A stretch of 64,000 nt of DNA. Source: Oscheius sp. JU75. Its lineage: Eukaryota > Nematoda > Chromadorea > Rhabditida > Rhabditidae. This document shows positions 1-11,468 of the stretch, piece by piece. Numbering within the stretch: position 1 is the stretch's first letter; each line of letters begins with the position of its first letter. The notes beneath the pieces were generated by a model. It did not search any database and was not told where the DNA came from. It worked only from the letters and a program-made list of their open reading frames with translations. The position numbers and the translations under genes are program-made. Location: positions 6,758,001 through 6,822,000 of the forward strand of contig JASJZC010000006.1 of assembly GCA_037178855.1 (NCBI GenBank), given 5' to 3'.

Positions 1-1
1 C

Positions 2-133
2 GTGAAGAGCAACAAGAAGACGAAGAAACTGCTGCCGGTACAGCCGACGGCGGACAACGACGCGGGTGGCTACGAGAATGTCCAGGACATGGACGAGGAG
101 GAATTGGCCAAAATCGCCGCACAGGCAAAGTGA
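2..133 (+). CDS. 3' end of an unrecognised plus-strand gene (truncated by window start)
   Basis: Frame 2 is open from the first bases and uses GC-rich, strongly biased codons, unlike the sequence after it. It encodes a Lys-rich stretch followed by an acidic tail ending EELAKIAAQAK. The frame reaches TGA at 131-133, but the same bases also form a good splice donor (gtgagt at 130-135), so the gene may instead continue into an exon I could not find. Nothing downstream to 2.4 kb continues it convincingly. The family is not recognised. The charged C-terminus would suit a cytosolic tail of a membrane protein, but that is only inference. Confidence 0.4.
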   Translation: MKSNKKTKKLLPVQPTADNDAGGYENVQDMDEEELAKIAAQAK

Positions 134-2446
134 GTCCCTCGAAGAACAGCTATGCATCTTATCTTTATCTCTTTCTCGCCAGGCTCATCAATGAAGATTT
201 ATTTTGTGCTAGTTAGGCTGAGGAGATAAGAAAGACAGGGAGGTAACAGTAGTTTCACCAGGAACCTAGTGAAGCAGGAAGTTTCGCGGCGCTTGAACAC
301 AATTTGCTCTTACACAGTAATACGTATGCCATATAAACCAATAAGATTTGTTTATGAAACGGAGAACGTCAGCTTGACTAACGGATTCGTAACTTGATAA
401 CGCAAAAAACATGCAAGTTCATAATTTCTTCCGGTATTGTCTGGCCGCACAGATCGGATAGATTCCTAACTACGGTACGTTCTCTACTGCTCTAGAATAT
501 TCAAGAACTACTGGATTTTCTTCCAACTGGCTTATTTTTTACCTTCCAGTTACCGTCCCAAAATGTCTGCCTTTCAAAAAGAGCAAGGACTACTATAGAT
601 TCGCCCAGTAAACTCCCATGACTGTACAGTATTCTTTGTATTCATCACATGACAAAGAACAGACTACATTGCCTAGATGACTGTCCAGACTGTTACGGTC
701 TTATAAATTCCAGATGCGGTAGACAGGATAGGAGGGGATACAGCTTGACAGACCAAAGTAACAATTAGGCGGGCTAACAGGCAGGACGTGGGACAGGAAC
801 ATAGTACTAGCTAAAACTATCGTAGGCGGATAATGTCATGTAATCCAGTAAGGAAGTGATGAGGAACATTGGACTAGAGTGGGTTAAATCGACCTTATAA
901 GCAGATGTGTCTAAAACTTGAAAAAAGACATAGTTGAAGCAGCAATACCATGCAATTTCGCGCATAGGTCAGAGTATATATTAGCAGGCGTTGACTTGAT
1001 GTCATTTATTGAGGGTGTCCATAAAAATGGGAAATTCATTAGTTCTGCAGATGGGACCTTCAAAATAACCCGGGGATCCTCCCTTTTGAAGCCGCTTCGT
1101 CTTAGCCGCTCTTTGGTGTTGACTGTTGAAGCTTCGAGAAGGATCGTGATCTCTGTTAGGAAGGAAAAAATGTGAACAGATTGTTGTTTCGTCGCTGCGT
1201 CAATGGTTACTAGACCTGCTCATAATGGAGCAATATAATTAGAGAGTAATCGGGTGAACACGGTCATGTTTTGACTCTGAGGAAAACCAAGTCAAAGTGT
1301 TCTCTGTGCGGAGGAGCTTTTTCCTCACTGAAGCGTATTAGGAACTTTTCTGAAACTCGAAGGAAGTCACATAGACAAGAGGAAGGTCATAGAATTTGAG
1401 TGACAGGGTGATCAAACTTTTTTGGAAGGTCCTGTGATCGGAGATACCCTAAGATTTGAAACGGTATGACCTTCTTTTATCTGTTATAGGTTTTCTTGAT
1501 AGCGATCCAGTAAACAACGATACGGAAGAGCTGTGTTCCAAGGAAATGACATACTTCCGTCGTACATCCTGTCCCTGTCGTCTGGAAACTATTTTTGGGA
1601 AAGCGTGGGTTCCATATCTGTTTTCTTTCAACCGTGCATCCTAAAACCCTAAAAATATCTCCAAAATATGTGGGTGACAGTGCCATGGGGTGCCCCGTAC
1701 TCTCACCAATCTTCAATGGTCATCACGTCAAGTGCCGTCGCCAATCAGCAAAACTTTATCCCTGGCCGACTGTTTGGCTTAAAGTTAATACCAAACAGCT
1801 GATCCGAGGCTCCGTGCCAGTATGAGCATCCGGAAGATTGCCAAAAGTCAGCTGGTTTGGGGAGATCAGACACGGCTTGACGTCAAGTAGCTTGAGGACA
1901 ACATCACTCATTTCCCTCATGTATATTTGGCTTTCGAAAAGGAGCTGATCCGGACCAGTGATTGGGATCAGAAGAAAAAGAATAAGAATCATAAAACAGG
2001 GACAGAGACTAGGGGAAAAGGAGATACTTCATCACTTCTTCTTTTTTCTTCCGATCCTCCTGATCTTCCCAATTCCCTCTTATTATTTTTAAATTCCCAG
2101 ACGATCCGTTCACAGGCTACGTCTTCTCTGCTCAAGTGTTCTCTGCAGAATGGATTCGTACAAAACTTGCTAAGGGTTTGAAAACGGCACGATTACCACG
2201 GGTGTTGCTTTTTTGAGCGAGCAGCCATAAAAAAGTCTCCGGTATAAAAAGGAGTGGTGGTGGTCCGAAGAGATCACTTGGAAATGACCACCCACATCGT
2301 CTTTCTTCCCGTGGCCTTCACCTGAGGCCTGCAATCCCCAGATGTCCCAGACTGGGGAAACGCTCCTCTCAGTCAGTTTTGATTTCGACGTGGCTTCACC
2401 GATCTCTTGAACCATTGCTTTCTCATCAACTGCTGTCGACGGACAG
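134..2446. other. No gene seen (AT-rich intergenic or intronic sequence)
   Basis: Six-frame ORFs here are short, overlap on both strands and show no codon bias or recognisable domain. A 12-bp perfect palindrome, CTTGACGTCAAG, containing a CRE-like TGACGTCA core, lies at 1876-1887. It may be chance. Confidence 0.5.
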
Positions 2447-2869
2447 ACAACTGGAGAAGAATTCCTGGGATGTATGAAGAACGACTTCCAACAAGCTGTA
2501 TGTCATGAAGAGATAGAGATTATTGTATGATCTATTCAGGCGGCCCTCGTCTTGGCAAAGTACAGCCAACCTAGAGACCAAATCGTCTGTACTCTTATTC
2601 CTTCAGACAGCATGCTTAAAACTATCTGCTTGTGATGTTCCGAACGTGCAATGCAAATTACTTATTATCTAGGCGTAATCAAGTATTCGTGCTCTTTACC
2701 AACTCGGCTGTATCAACCGTTCCAAATAATGAGACCACGCACTCGACTATCACGACAGCAACCTCGACTGTAGTATCTATAACAACTACAGGTTTTATTT
2801 TTTAAAAAATGGCTATGCTTTATTGCAGACGAGCCGACTACCGCAGTCCCAGACAACGGAAACACTTGA
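2447..2869 (+). CDS. 3' exons of a Ser/Thr-rich, probably extracellular protein
   Basis: Four exon pieces join in frame through consensus-like introns: 2447-2497, 2540-2631, 2673-2791 and 2829-2869 (TGA at 2867-2869). Two introns are 41-42 nt, the typical size in this window. The product has a Cys-containing segment (GEEFLGCMKNDFQQA, then DQIVCTLIPSDS), followed by a run rich in Thr and Ser resembling a mucin-like linker. An alternative acceptor near 2892 would replace the last exon with one reading ADCRVYFQVGNRPYQ in the same frame, to a TAG near 2970. The 5' part, including any signal peptide, was not found. The family is not recognised, and a decaying gene is possible because in-frame stops lie between coding-like segments. 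Confidence 0.4.
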
Positions 2870-3138
2870 CAGAGTTCCAGTCCATTTGCAGCTGACTGTC
2901 GAGTGTACTTCCAAGTTGGTAACAGACCCTATCAACCTGCAAATAGTGTTTTCTAGGCCGCTACCAAATATCTGTGGAGTGTTTTTGCGACGAAGCTTCA
3001 GGACAGATTGGAGGCTAAGAGCGTCTTTTTCAACGACGATATTGTTCTGGCTTGATTCTTGAGAACTGGAGTGTATTTATTAGGCATCTAAATATTCTAT
3101 ATAAGACCAGGTACATAACAAAAACAGTCTAATAGTTC

Positions 3139-3144
3139 TTTATT
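3139..3144 (-). terminator. Poly(A) signal AATAAA
   Basis: Reverse complement TTTATT lies just downstream of the TAA at 3151-3153 of the minus-strand gene. The spacing is short but plausible for a compact genome. Confidence 0.5.
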
Positions 3145-3150
3145 CATTTG

Positions 3151-4256
3151 TTACCAATCAGTCCCCACATTTCCCACGTAGACGTTGAGCTGGGACTGAG
3201 AGTTGGTAGAGAGCAGATTGGCTGGTGTCTGGAAGTTTTTGATTAGCACTTTGAAATGTCAGGTCACTCACCCTACAGAGACCAGATTCGAAGACACACT
3301 GAGAGATTGAGGGCCATTTTGACTGTGGGAAGATATTTCGGTACTCTGGCCGTGAGAGAACCTGCTCAATCTGATGAGCTGACTGACTCGACAGAATCAT
3401 CTCTCGGAAGTTTGGATCCCGGCCAACCAGACCCCTCCACCGACCCATTTCTTGTTCTGTCAGTCGCCGGGGTCCGAACCCTCGGATCGGGAGAACAGAT
3501 CTGGCCAGTTGTTCTTCTTCTGTAACGTCGCGAGTCTCGACCACAACTTCCTCATCGACCGACTCCAGAGCAAGCCCCTTTTCTGCCGTTTCAGCCGCGT
3601 GATAGATTTCTGTGACTGAGCGATACGAAGAAATGCCAGTGTCTTCGACAAAGCCGCCGGCTGGCTGTTCTTTCGAAGTTACCTAAAGTTGCTCTGTAAT
3701 TTTTTTTTCAAGTGTTACCCACCTTGAGGCTTGAAGCTGGATGAATCGGCATTCCTGCTATCATTGTCCTTCTCCATTCACCGTAACTCTTCGGCGGAGA
3801 TTCCTTCTCCTCACTGTTCACATCCACAGCCCTCTCACTGAATGGATAACTGAAGGGAGCAGGTTCATAGTGTGAGTTCTTCGAGATGAAATGGTCTAGA
3901 TTCGATCTGGCAGAGTTCTTGTTTCTCTCCAGTGTGTTCAAATAGTCTGCCCTGTTCGAGCTGGCTTGTCTACTCGGCCCTCTTCTCCTGGAATAGAGAC
4001 CTCCTTCAGCGTAATGTCCAGTCTCCTGATCATCTCTGAAAGAATTTGAATTCATAGGTGAAAGATTTTACCTATCAATGTTGCCTAAAGTCGGTGGACC
4101 TCTTGGAAGGACTCTCGCTGTAGAGGAAGTTAGCTGAGAGTTGGCTGGTGAGTCGGAAGCTGAGCGTTCGTGGCGTGAGCTGAAAATCTTTTTCTTTTTG
4201 AGCTTGCAGGCAAACAATCTTTCCAACTTTGTGTCTGTCAATCGGACATTACTCAT
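3151..4256 (-). CDS. Unrecognised Ser/Arg-rich protein, or cytoplasmic tail exons of the ZP-N gene
   Basis: Four exons close in frame: 4256-4072, 4035-3723, 3682-3272 and 3228-3151 (987 nt, 328 aa from the first ATG). The N-terminus is basic (LFACKLKKKKIFSSRHERS), the middle is Ser/Arg/Tyr-rich and looks disordered, and the C-terminal half is more ordered (RLTEQEMGRWRGLV, QIEQVLSRPEYRNIF). No signal peptide or membrane segment is seen. The gene starts about 240 nt downstream of the ZP-N stop. A donor inside the last ZP-N exon (gtcagt, near 4530) and an acceptor at about 4267 (ttgtag) would join in phase 1, making this the long cytoplasmic tail of the ZP-N protein. Whether it is separate, operonic or an alternative tail cannot be settled from sequence. 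Family unknown. Confidence 0.6.
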
Positions 4257-4494
4257 TTTACAAGCTACAACTACCTGTCTAGAGGACAGACCAGAGCAAG
4301 ACTCGTTCAAAACTTAATCTTCAAAGACATTGAAGCACTAAACATGATGAAACTTGTCAACTTTAGTGCATAAAAAGCAGCACGGTCGCAATCGATCTTT
4401 AGCCCTTCGCCCAACCTGCTAGTCTGTCCAGTCGGCGACGAGCTGCTCTGTCCCACTCCTCCAATCTTCCACCACAGTTCTTGAGCTTCTAAAC

Positions 4495-7155
4495 TTATCT
4501 TTTTTTATTGTCTATGATAAACTGACTCGGCGGCAGACCCAGTATCAGTCTTTTTCGGTTTTCTTCCAAGTGAGCTCGCCTCTTCAAGCAGAAATAAAGA
4601 CAACAGAGCAGACAAAGTGCAGCTAGTACTGCCAGCACGAGTCCAACTCCAAGCCACAAGCTCAAACTGCTCCTCTGTTCCGGAGCAAGATCCTGTTGGT
4701 TCTGAGGGGCTTGAGTCTCCGACGACTGGGTCTGAGTGGCTTCCGGAGCTCTGGTGATGGAGATTCGATTGAAGTTCGGGTTCTCCTCAAAGAGCTGAGC
4801 TGTTCTGTCTTCTAGAATTGGCGAAGTTGAAAATAGCAAGTGAATAGTACCTGTACTGGGTAGAAGATCGACTTGTGGACTGATTTCCTTACTTTGTCCA
4901 CCGGAAGAAGCTCCCTCCACCGTGTTTATTGTTTCACTTGGAAGAGATTCCTGCGTCTCTATGAGGAGAGGGTTTCCTTCATTGGTCTCGGGACGACTGT
5001 CTCCTAAATGACGGTCTACTATCTCTCTATCTCTCAATCAGGTCCCCACTACTTTTGTTCAAACCCGTTTTGCAACGACTTTCAAAGCGTGTGTATAAAG
5101 ATGTGTGTTGATGTCGCTCCTTTACTGTCTTTTGGGATTGTGACAGTTAGGGGTCTCTTTGACCAAAAGTAACAAAGACACAATTTTTGAATTCTCCTTT
5201 CATTTGGGAGTGCGAAACATGAACTCTGGTTAGATATCAGCCGTCTCCGACGGTTTTTCCGTCCGTTCGTTTGCTTTTAGTTTGCATTGGCGGCTGCGCC
5301 TCTCCGTAGTAACAAAAGACTCCCAGTGGCTTCACTGGGCAAAAGAATTCTAGAGCGACTTGACTAGCTACTCAGTTATTGACAACAACTTTTTCTGAAG
5401 AACACATCTTCTGGACAACATAATTGGCTCGATTTTGCTTTGTAGTGACGGACAGACGGACTGACTGACGGACACCATTGCGCTTTAGTAGTAGAGAGAT
5501 AAGGCAAGTTTCTGAATCAAATTCTACCTGTTCCTCTGTCAGTCGGAAGAGTCTGTGAATTCCAGGGCAGACTGGGAAGAGGAGAGATCGGCTGAGGTAG
5601 ATTAGGTTGACCGACTGTTGCAAGACTGGGTTGACTCGGTACGAGACCAGCTCCTTGTCCGAACTGACCGAGAGTTGCTTGACTACCAGCCGAGAGGAAT
5701 GGATTAGGTACAGCAGCTGCTCCTTGACCACTGAAGGACTACTATGTTTGAAACAGGGAAACAGACTCACTTTCCAATATTAAAGTTAGGGTGAACCATC
5801 GGCAGAGGTAGGGTATCCACTTCGGGTAGACCGTAGACACATTTGACTGTCAAGGTCTGGTCCCCGTGAAGGATGACGGCCGGATTCTGACCTATTCTGA
5901 TACGATTCTGAAAGACGCCGGGAGCAGGCTAAAGATGATTTTATACAAAAAAAAGCAAGATGCTCTACCATCTGAGTGAGACAGGGATCATTAAATACTG
6001 CTATTTCTATCACATATTGTAGCTCTCCGTTGCCTTTCAAACGACACTCTGGACGTCCTAGAAGGAGAAAGTTTAAAAAAGAGAATAGAACTACCCGATA
6101 CTCCGACGACGATCCAGTCCGTGAATTTGCCGGTTGGAAGGTAGTAGGGATTGAGCTTGACCTCGATAGTGATCACCTTTGAGCCGCATCGTGGTTTCAC
6201 TGAAAGTTTGGGTCGATCTGTCTCTATTTGATTCCCCCCCGTTCCATTCCCTCCGGTGTTTGTTGATGTGTAAAATGACAGTAGTCGAGAATAGACTGCG
6301 TCCCAATGGAACTGGTATCTCTCTCTACCCATCGAGTTGTTTTGGTTGAAATGAGATACAACCGGATTTCACTCTACGCTAGCTTAGTGAAGAAAATCCG
6401 ATTCTGACCAGTGACCGGTGATTAATCAAAACCGGCACCTACCGTAGTCAGAACTGGCCCCTCTTTAAAACTGATGTATTAGATCAGAGCCGACGCGCCT
6501 GCACTGGAATTACCTTGGTCGATGCTAATTATCTACCCGGCAAACTATCTACTCGCCCCCTCGTCACACAATGTGAGCCGCCCTCGGACCCGTCGTCGAT
6601 AATTACCGTACTCAAATGCGCGGAACGAGAAAGAGAGGCAAATCGATTCGGGTCCAGGAAAAATATTGGTTCCAATGGGATCAACAAGAGTGAACATCTG
6701 AGATTTCGAAAGGTTAGCGAAAACAGAACGTCGAATATGGTCATCACTTGGAAGCTACGGCCTAAAAGGCGTTCAAGGTTCAGGAAAGGCGGTGAAGCAA
6801 CTACTGAAAGTAATTTCTCAGAGGTTTCAGTCCGTGAATCTCGGTGAAGATATTAAAGACATTAAAGCATTAGAAGTTTGTAAGCTCGTGTGAAGATCCA
6901 TACGCGTCAAAGGAGAACTCACTTAAAACAGTAAGGATTCGAGGAGCCCTCAACCAACCAGAGTGGGGAAGACAAATTCTTCTGAGAAGAACGAAACTAA
7001 GAGTCAATGACTGTCGACGTATCTGTTTTTAACTATCGGTATGCTTTAGGATCTTCTCCAATCTTTCATCAGCTTCCCGACTCACCCTCAACTCTCGCCG
7101 GATAGGGAAACTGTGCTGCTGTCAATAGTGGCAGAAATAGGAAGAGCCACTGCAT
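4495..7155 (-). CDS. Single-pass membrane protein with a ZP-N-like domain
   Basis: Seven exons join with consistent phase: 7155-7086, 6199-6095, 6057-5969, 5928-5771, 5730-5528, 5003-4851 and 4811-4495 (1095 nt, 364 aa). The start is the first ATG, beginning a signal peptide ([15 protein letters not shown]). The ectodomain has four cysteines in contexts KPRCGS, PECRLK, DPCLTQ and VKCVYG, the pattern of a ZP-N module. It contains [11 protein letters not shown] and [12 protein letters not shown], typical ZP beta strands. There is no convincing ZP-C half. A Gly/Ala/Pro/Gln-rich stalk follows, then an acidic Ser/Thr-rich segment, one membrane helix ([20 protein letters not shown]) and a basic tail. 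ZP proteins build cuticle or apical matrix in ecdysozoans; that role here is inference. See the neighbouring entry for a possible alternative, longer tail. Confidence 0.75.
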
Positions 7156-7961
7156 TTCACGTCGTCATTCCAGAAGAAAAGTGTTGAAATAATATATAGA
7201 CTAGTCGAACCACGAGACCTAAAAACAGGTAGGTATTGGATGATAAACGAGAGCTCAATGACCAGAATCGAGCTCCCTGCTGAGAGCTAAGAAAAGAAGA
7301 GGCAATTAGGGTCAAAGGAAAGATACCTGGGACCGTCCAAAGGGCTACTTGGGAGCCAATTATCCGCGGCGGGGAAAGTCCTATTATGGCTCCCTGACTG
7401 TTGGCTGGACCGGGGGCTGGTTGCGTGCGTTTTATTAGCCAAGCGTGCCGAAAGGTCGACTCTATTGTAAAGGAGGATGAGGTTTGGGAAGAAAACTGGA
7501 GGGATCGGAAATCCGATTATGAAATCGAGGGAGTGGGACCGGAAAGATATAGTTTCGCTTTTGGAGAAAGCTGAACAGTTTGAGGGAAGGTTCAAGGCTA
7601 ACGATAGTCATTTTAGATGGATCATTTCACAGGACTGACTCATAATAAATAATTTAAAAAGGAGAACATCCTTGCAAAATTATTTCGAACTCTTGCTATT
7701 ATTGTGAGCCGAACCAAGAACTGCAGAGTAAGTGGTCGATTTTACAATGGATCAACTCAGTCTTACCTGTTTAAAGATCTCGGGTTTTAAATAAGGTCTA
7801 GCCAATCCAAGGTCAGATAGTGGTTGTTACAAGAAGACTATCAGATGGAACTAGAAGAGGTTCGTTCGAAAAATTGACTAGTACCGTAGCCTTGTGTCAG
7901 ATAGTCTAAGTACCCCCAGAGAGCTGCCACCTTCTCTCTGGGCGCTCACGTTCCGACTCAC
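7156..7961. other. No convincing gene
   Basis: This stretch lies upstream of the ZP-N gene. ORFs on the minus strand around 7287-7595 are Ser/Pro/Leu-rich by composition only and lack splice or start support. It probably holds the ZP-N promoter, but no specific element is recognised. Confidence 0.4.
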
Positions 7962-8058
7962 CCGTCCCGCCTTTCAGGACTAGGACGGCGGTCTTTAATT
8001 GAGACTTTTCCTGCACTGTCAGGACATTACCCGTTCCATCTGGATACTGTTGTTTCAT
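7962..8058 (-). CDS. Isolated exon-like segment
   Basis: An ATG at 8058 opens 32 codons (MKQQYPDGTGNVL..., ending TAVLVLKGGT) that run into a good donor (gtgagt, 7961-7956). The end loosely recalls the first strand of Cu/Zn superoxide dismutase, but I found no downstream exon with the HGFHVHE-type metal motif before 7.3 kb. It may be a gene relic or a chance ORF. Confidence 0.2.
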
Positions 8059-8507
8059 GGAGATTCAAAGGAGCAACCCGCTTTGACTCCAAGTTCTAAC
8101 TATGAGGCAATGGAACTGTCCGATGAAAACAGAGACTGGATAAATTTTTAAAGTGTCTCTCTCTCTCTTCGAGGGGAACAAAGTTTTGTCTCAGATTTCA
8201 GCGGAAAGTTACAGGAAACTAGTCTCCGGCAATTCAAATAAAAAGATGGGTAAAAAGCGACCGATAGGGGGTAGTTCAGCGGCCGGTAATGAGCCTCGTC
8301 CCGCCCTGTCCACTGGCACAGTCCACACGACGAATAGCCTTCGGCGTGTAGAAAGGGTCCAAACTCTTCATTACTGTCGCATCTAAAACACATGAATATT
8401 GGCCATATCTCTTAGATTCTTCTTCCAAAAGTGATCTCAACTAGTGAAAATGAAAAATAAAAGTAAATTCTAACTGTTTCCGTCAAAAAAATAATTGCAA
8501 AAAAGTA

Positions 8508-8592
8508 TTCCCTATGGTAGGATCGAACTACCGACCTCCGCATGACTTCAAACTATAAGTACGGCGCTACTAACCAACTGAGCTAATAGGGA
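8508..8592 (-). tRNA. tRNA-Ile (UAU anticodon) with a 10-nt intron
   Basis: Reading the minus strand, a 7-bp acceptor stem (TCCCTAT with ATAGGGA, discriminator A at 8508) encloses a D arm (GCTC...TAGC, three pairs), an anticodon stem (CCGTA with TGCGG), and a T arm (GGTAG TTCGATC CTACC). The anticodon loop reads CTTATA followed by A after removal of 10 nt at 8544-8553, placed after position 37, the canonical intron site. The anticodon is UAU. Box A (TAGCTCAGTTGG) and box B (GGTAGTTCGATCC) are both recognisable. Animal tRNA-Ile(UAU) genes commonly carry introns, which agrees with this reading. Confidence 0.9.
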
Positions 8593-8725
8593 GCAGTTTA
8601 CACTGTGCTGGCAGAGGTTGCCAGACCGAATTCCCCCCCATTGGACATCGCGGATGGGGAATTTCTTCTTAGGGGGGAGAATTGCGTCTTTTCTTTCCAG
8701 GAGACCTGGAAAAGGTGAAATAGTG

Positions 8726-8731
8726 TTTATT
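8726..8731 (-). terminator. Poly(A) signal AATAAA of SNW1
   Basis: TTTATT on the plus strand, about 72-77 nt downstream of the SNW1 stop at 8803. Confidence 0.6.
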
Positions 8732-8802
8732 TAGCGAAGAGATAACAAAATACAGAAGTCGACGTGGAAGGGAGTAGGACGAATATCAAAATAGGAACTT
8801 TT

Positions 8803-10684
8803 TCAACGACGAGAACGTTTGTTCTCTCCAGCACGGTCGTCTTTTTCCGCTCCGCGTTTCTTGTCCTTGTTGAAGAGATCCGAGAGACCGAAGACGTCCT
8901 GTTCACGCTCGAATTGAACGGGTCCACTGCCACGAGTGCCAGCCTCGGCTCCGGCAAAGCCCTTGTCCGGGACGAAACGATTCGTATTGATAATTTTGTC
9001 CAAATCGTCACCGTAGACGTCCTTGTCCAGATTTTTACCTGATAATGAGTTCATTTTGAAGTAAAAAAAAATTGTAAATCGGACAAATCACATCGAGGAT
9101 ATAATGAAATATGGGCAGGAACTTACTGGGTCGATAGATGTGCTGCTGAACGTTATCTCCGCCGCGCCAGGCCTTGTCGTACGGATTGTAGGACTCGTCA
9201 TCCATGTTTCCACTGTCCAGTCCTTTCGACTGATCGAAGAGACGCGAGTCAAACTGTGTGTCACCGCTACGAACTCGGGCATCGGGCAGACCGAGCACAA
9301 TCTTCTCCGAGACGTCACGTTCACGCTCTCGACGCAATTTGGACGATTTCTCGGGTCGACTCTTCTGGATATTTCTGTCTTTGCGATGATCGTCCAGACG
9401 ATCACGACGAAGCTCGTCACGCTGCTTGGCACTCTCGTCCTCATCCTCGTTGACGCCTCCACGTCCGAGGTTTGCTCTTTCCTGAAAAGAAGAAAATAAT
9501 ACATATCGAAATAAAGAATCTATTGGGAACAAGTAAAGAAAACGAACCTCGCGTGCCTTGGCGGCCATTTGACGCATTTTCTCCTCCTGTTCGGCCTTCT
9601 TGTTCTGCGCAACACGACGTTCCAGCTGAGCACGATATTCGACAGCCTCTCGGGCCTTTCGATCAGCAATGTACAGCGCCTCGGACAACTTGGCAAAGTT
9701 CTCGTTGATGTGCGTCTGCTGAAGACCACGTCCATCTGCCGCCAGTCTTTTGTCCAAGGAGACGGTGAATCCTTTGGGGTTCTTCCAGTTCGAGATGCAG
9801 GGAGGAATCTTCCAGTCGTTTTGCTCCTTCGTGGTCACCTTGCGAGGTGGACTGTGCATGACCGGGGCCGGCGGCGAGGCTGGAGCCCTAGGGATCTTCT
9901 GATTGATCTTGAATTTCGGCGGCTCCATCGGATCCTTCTGTTCCTCCACCATACGAATGATGCGTTGTTGGGAGCCTTATAGTATCTTGTTTAACTGGAA
10001 AACTTATCAAAAACAACCTGCAGCATGATTTCCTGCCTGTTGGCTCGGCGTGTAACGAATATACTGTGCTGGAGCTTGTTTCTCCGCGTGTCGGACCGGG
10101 AGGGCAGATGAAACTTTCCCCTGGGTAATCTTCTCCAGAGCGAGTCGTGTTTTTTCTGTCGCGTCGGCTATAGCCTCGTCATCTGGTCGCTGGAAGCTCT
10201 CATCATCCTCGTCCCACTTTTTCGCCTGCATGTCGGCCATTTTCGAGTAAACGATCTGAAAAATACATTCTCGACTGAAAAATTAGAACAAAACTACCTT
10301 ATCTTTGGTATGTCCAATGCGCGCGATGGCATCGTGACGAAGTTTTCCCTCTCCGTCGTATTGGAGCATGACCTGGCCGTCATTTTTGCCTTTCTGTCCG
10401 CCTTGACCCATTCCCAGAGGAAATTGGGCCATGTGAATTTCGGGAAAGGCACCTCCATCGCCGTAATCCTCGGCTGCACGCGGTTTGAAGGATTCTCGAT
10501 GGCCGTAGGGAGGAGGTTCCCTTGTCACGATGGCGTAGCCGGCAATCGAGTCCTCCTTTCCTCTGAGCCAGGGATCGCGTCTGACTTGAGCATATTCGTC
10601 CACCACGGCTGACGGTGTTGGCAAAAGACTAAAACGGAGTTTTGAATACAACAATAGGACTTACTCTGTTAATTTCGTGGCCAT
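8803..10684 (-). CDS. SNW1: SNW/SKIP domain protein (spliceosome and transcription co-regulator)
   Basis: Six exons: 10684-10665, 10628-10298, 10255-10018, 9975-9548, 9481-9127 and 9038-8803. They total 1608 nt, giving 535 aa, almost exactly the length of human SNW1. Diagnostic segments in order are REPPPYGHRE, DYGDGGAFPEIH, IARIGHTKDK, QYIRYTPSQQ, KDPMEPPKFKIN, SPPAPVMHSPPRK, IPPCISNWKNPKG, LDKRLAADGRGLQ, NENFAKLSEALYIADRKARE, FDQSKGLDSG, YDKAWRGG and DVYGDDLDKIINTNRFVPDK. The protein is nuclear, a component of the activated spliceosome (Prp45 in yeast), and a co-regulator of nuclear receptor and Notch transcription. Introns are 36-65 nt. A cacag acceptor lies one base before the ATG, so the mRNA could be trans-spliced. 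The conserved core is intact and nothing suggests decay. Confidence 0.97.
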
Positions 10685-11434
10685 TCTGTGGATTGATATG
10701 AAGTTGATCTCGGATCTTTTCTACCGGGAAAGAATTGGACCAAGTTGAAGGGGTCTGAAAAAAAATGATGAGCAATAAAGCTGTAGGAAAGAATAAAAAA
10801 GGAGGGAATACGATGTGAAAAAAGTCAGTTTGGCCGCACTGCAAGCGTAAGACATAACTCCTGGACGTTTTCTGGAAAAATTACGATTCGCAACCGTGAA
10901 TTTGTTGTTGTATGGGTGAACGGAAAGGTAAAATAACAGGAAAAAAATAGAACCAGGACTGTATGAGAAAAGTGGAAGCTACCTCGGGTCCTACAACTCT
11001 TGATCTGAAGGCTACAAGAGAGTACAGAACAAAATCTGTTCACTCTTGGGTTTTCAGCTTGGAAACATAAAACCTTTGTATTTTCAAGTTTCGCAACTTG
11101 AAAATGCGAGTTTCTTTTGCTTAAAACTCATCAAAAAAGCAGTAATATCGATAGAACTCCACCACATCCGCTTTCAGAAATTGTACCGCAAACAGATCGG
11201 TATTTCGTTGTTTTCTTTCATCTAAATTGCTGCTAGATGTTGCGGACATTTTTTTCATCTGATGAAGAAAAAAATATATTTGAGAGAAATACAAAAAGAA
11301 GAAAAAATAAGAAAAGAGCCCGGTTTCGAATGGGAAGAAGATGTTTGAACGCTTGGACGCAACTGCGTACGAAAAACAGATATCGTACCCCAAAAATTAC
11401 TACTAAAATGACTTCACCTAGTTTTCAAAGAAGA
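10685..11434. other. Intergenic; no clear gene
   Basis: Sequence upstream of SNW1. A 42-codon minus-strand ORF at 11249-11121 (starting MSATSSSNLDERKQ) has a plausible ATG but no recognisable family, so it is not called. The rest is A/T-rich with homopolymer runs. Confidence 0.4.
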
Positions 11435-11440
11435 TTTATT
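11435..11440 (-). terminator. Poly(A) signal AATAAA
   Basis: TTTATT on the plus strand, about 28 nt beyond the TAG at 11471-11469 of the minus-strand gene. Confidence 0.5.
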
Positions 11441-11468
11441 TGTGTAAATACATGTCGTCATTGATGCC

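Noticed and set aside
1449-2415. Dense overlapping ORFs on both strands
   Set aside because: Several frames are open over the same bases with no bias, domains or splice signals; consistent with chance.
7287-7595. 102-codon minus-strand ORF upstream of the ZP-N gene
   Set aside because: Leu/Ser/Pro-rich by composition; no supported start, no splice partners, no recognisable motif.
9104-9982. Long plus-strand ORFs opposite SNW1
   Set aside because: Antisense shadows of the strongly biased SNW1 exons.
11121-11249. 42-codon minus-strand ORF starting MSATSSSNLDERKQ
   Set aside because: Plausible ATG and codons, but no homology, no splice context and no poly(A) signal; not enough to call a gene.
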